Source: JACRDV01 sp024860865 [NCBI: Methanobacteriota archaeon] | GTDB taxonomy: Archaea; JACRDV01 | DNA length: 6,667 nt | NCBI GenBank assembly: GCA_024860865.1 | Contig: JACRDV010000143.1 | Span: 1 to 6,667, forward strand | Reading direction: 5' to 3' | Shown here: piece after piece, positions 5,061 to 6,667 of the stretch | Position numbering within the stretch: the first letter of the stretch is position 1 | Layout: every line of letters begins with the position of its first letter | The notes under the pieces: model-generated | What the model was told of the DNA's origin: nothing | Databases searched by the model: none | The model's input: the letters and a program-made list of their open reading frames with translations, nothing else | Program-made: the position numbers and the translations under genes

Positions 5061-6667
5061 TGAAGCTTGGTTTTGTAGGCACCGGTTGCCAAGTGCAAGG
5101 AATTAAAAAATTGCAAGCATGCTCTAAGATGATTGATTTGCTTTCAAGTCAATTTACTTGGCCAGAACAAATCAAATTTACCATTGGTTTATTCTGTTAT
5201 GAAAATTTTCCATATGAATACTTAAAATCTTTTCTTGAAAAACGTGGAGTTAAATTGGAAGACATAAATAAAATGTATATCAAAGGAAGACACTTCTGGG
5301 TTATCCTAAAAAGCGGAAAAACAATTCAGCTTTCCCTTGATGAGTTGAAATCGATTGCTCGCACTAGCTGTAAATTTTGCCCAGATTTTTCGGCTGAGTT
5401 AGCTGATATTTCAATTGGATCAATAGGTTCGCCCTCAGGTTGGTCAACTGTATTAATTCGAAATGAAGTTGGTGAAAAAATTTTTAATAAGGCTCTAGAG
5501 CTAGGCTATATTGAAGCAAACGAAATCACTGATCCAAAATCAAGGCTTAAAGTTGAAAGATTAGCATTAAAAAAGAAAAAAGAAAGCATTTCTACAATTA
5601 ATAAATTCAAGCCTGTATCTGCTAAAAAATTTGAATTACCTCCAAAGGAAAGCCCGTCTAATTTTGATAAATTAGTTAAATCAGTAGTGGACGCTGATTT
5701 ATGCACGCTCTGTGGAACATGCATTTCGGCTTGCCCAGCTAATATCATTCGTATGGAAAATGAAAAATTGAAGTTAATTGGCGAATGCCAAGTTGGATGC
5801 AGTGCATGTTTTGTCTCTTGTCCAAGAACTGGGTTGCCGGATGAGCTAAAAATATCCGTTAAAGAACCCTTAGGTAGATACATAAAATGTTACTCAGCTA
5901 GGGCTAAAGATGAAAAAATCTTGAAACGTAGCCAAGATGGTGGAGTTGCAACAGCAATTTTAGCTGCTGCACTTGATGCAGAGCTCATTGATGGTGCTGT
6001 AGTTAGTTCCACTGAAATAACTGAACCATGGAAACCCTTCCCAAAGATAGCAACTAATTTCGAGGAATTGTTAGCAGCTGCTGGTTCTCGTTATTCTTTT
6101 TCACCAAACGTCTCGTTAGTAAAAGAAGCGAAGCCAAAAATATTTGAAAAGGAGCTATTCGCCCCGGGACATAGAGCTTGCGCTGGATGTGGAGGAGTTC
6201 TCGCGATTCGACATGGATTAAAGGCACTTGGGAAAAATGTTATTGCAGTTAGTCCAACCGGCTGTATGGAAGTGGTCTCAAGCCCATATCCTGAAACTGC
6301 TTGGGAAGTCCCATGGATTCACGTAGCTTTTGAAAATTCAGCTGCAGTTGCTTCTGGTATCGAAGCTGCTCTCAAAGTTTTAGGCAAAAAAGAAAATATA
6401 AATGTTGTATGTTTTTCTGGAGACGGTGGTACGGTCGATATAGGTTTTCAAGCTCTGTCTGGAGCTGCAGAGCGGGCTCACAATTTCATTTATGTCTGCT
6501 ATGATAATGAAGCTTACATGAATACAGGCATTCAAAGAAGTGGAGCAACTCCATATGGGGCCAGAACAACGACTTCTCCACCCGGTAAATTCAGCATTGG
6601 AAATGAAAGACCTAAAAAAGATATGGTAATGATCATGGCTGCGCATGAAGTGCCTTATGTAGCTACA
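5060..6667 (+). CDS. porB: order-swapped FrhB-type flavoprotein fused to pyruvate oxidoreductase beta subunit (3' end cut by window)
   Basis: 536 codons are present with no stop before the right edge. ATG 5060 overlaps the porA stop (TAATG) and has GAGGT at 5048-5052. Residues 1 to about 172 match the C-terminal half of FrhB/FdhB proteins: FVGTGCQ with C10, [10 protein letters not shown]104-x2-C107, then [14 protein letters not shown]. Residues 215-254 bind two clusters: C215/C218/C221/C225 and C243/C247/C250/C254. Residues 271-357 match the N-terminal half ([27 protein letters not shown]). From 362 it is Por[13 protein letters not shown] with C374 and C377, [11 protein letters not shown]/Mg site GDGGT at 454-458, then DNEAYMNTG; roughly 100-120 residues are missing. 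The usual FrhB order is N half then C half, so the halves are swapped. PorB should complete the enzyme with PorGDA. The FrhB part predicts FAD and possibly F420 as electron acceptor, which is inference. No stop or convincing restart separates the parts. Confidence 0.93.
   Translation, partial: MKLGFVGTGCQVQGIKKLQACSKMIDLLSSQFTWPEQIKFTIGLFCYENFPYEYLKSFLEKRGVKLEDINKMYIKGRHFWVILKSGKTIQLSLDELKSIARTSCKFCPDFSAELADISIGSIGSPSGWSTVLIRNEVGEKIFNKALELGYIEANEITDPKSRLKVERLALKKKKESISTINKFKPVSAKKFELPPKESPSNFDKLVKSVVDADLCTLCGTCISACPANIIRMENEKLKLIGECQVGCSACFVSCPRTGLPDELKISVKEPLGRYIKCYSARAKDEKILKRSQDGGVATAILAAALDAELIDGAVVSSTEITEPWKPFPKIATNFEELLAAAGSRYSFSPNVSLVKEAKPKIFEKELFAPGHRACAGCGGVLAIRHGLKALGKNVIAVSPTGCMEVVSSPYPETAWEVPWIHVAFENSAAVASGIEAALKVLGKKENINVVCFSGDGGTVDIGFQALSGAAERAHNFIYVCYDNEAYMNTGIQRSGATPYGARTTTSPPGKFSIGNERPKKDMVMIMAAHEVPYVAT

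Noticed and set aside
3410-5883. Minus-strand frames within the por genes (3410-3640, 3703-3939, 4634-5116, 5506-5883) and at 6380-6646
   Set aside because: They lie opposite strongly conserved coding sequence and have no recognisable protein features.
6067-6180. An internal start making PorB a separate gene, for example TTG at 6067
   Set aside because: TTG 6067 lies within the conserved FrhB N-half. No stop intervenes and no ATG or good ribosome site precedes the [12 protein letters not shown] start of PorB, so a true fusion is the simplest reading.

Overview
The window looks like AT-rich archaeal chromosomal DNA. The signs are two tRNA genes whose introns fold as bulge-helix-bulge (BHB) motifs, AT-rich TATA-like boxes, a two-domain KaiC-family ATPase, and a four-part archaeal porGDAB-type 2-oxoacid oxidoreductase operon whose first three genes appear to start with TTG. 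Several non-canonical tRNA introns suggest the TACK side of the archaea (for example Bathyarchaeia or relatives). That placement is inference.

Layout: 1-105 may hold the 5' end of a minus-strand gene that runs off the window. 111-310 is a GC-rich island (about 55% GC by hand count) that can fold into a closed multi-branch structure and may be a non-coding RNA. 315-1763 (minus) is the KaiC-like ATPase. 1921-2033 (minus) is tRNA-Leu(UAA) with two introns and 2130-2249 (minus) is tRNA-Glu(CUC) with two introns, one of them inside the acceptor stem. 2250-3077 is a long, mostly featureless AT-rich spacer. 3078 to the right edge (plus) is a tightly overlapping operon: porG, porD, porA, then one long frame that is still open at the edge.

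The last frame is the most unusual object. It encodes an FrhB-type (F420-hydrogenase/dehydrogenase beta subunit) flavoprotein with its two halves in swapped order: the usual C-terminal half first, then a 2x[4Fe-4S] ferredoxin-like segment, then the usual N-terminal half. This is fused in frame to the TPP-binding beta subunit of pyruvate oxidoreductase. PorG, PorD, PorA and this PorB moiety should form a pyruvate (2-oxoacid) oxidoreductase. The fused FrhB module suggests that electrons are passed within the complex to a flavin and perhaps to coenzyme F420, rather than only to free ferredoxin.

The two tRNAs have a second layer of interest. In tRNA-Leu the two BHB motifs compete for the same 7-nt anticodon micro-exon, so the introns should leave in a fixed order. 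In tRNA-Glu the acceptor-stem BHB includes 5'-leader bases, so splicing should precede 5'-end trimming. All of this was read by eye; no folding program or database search was run.
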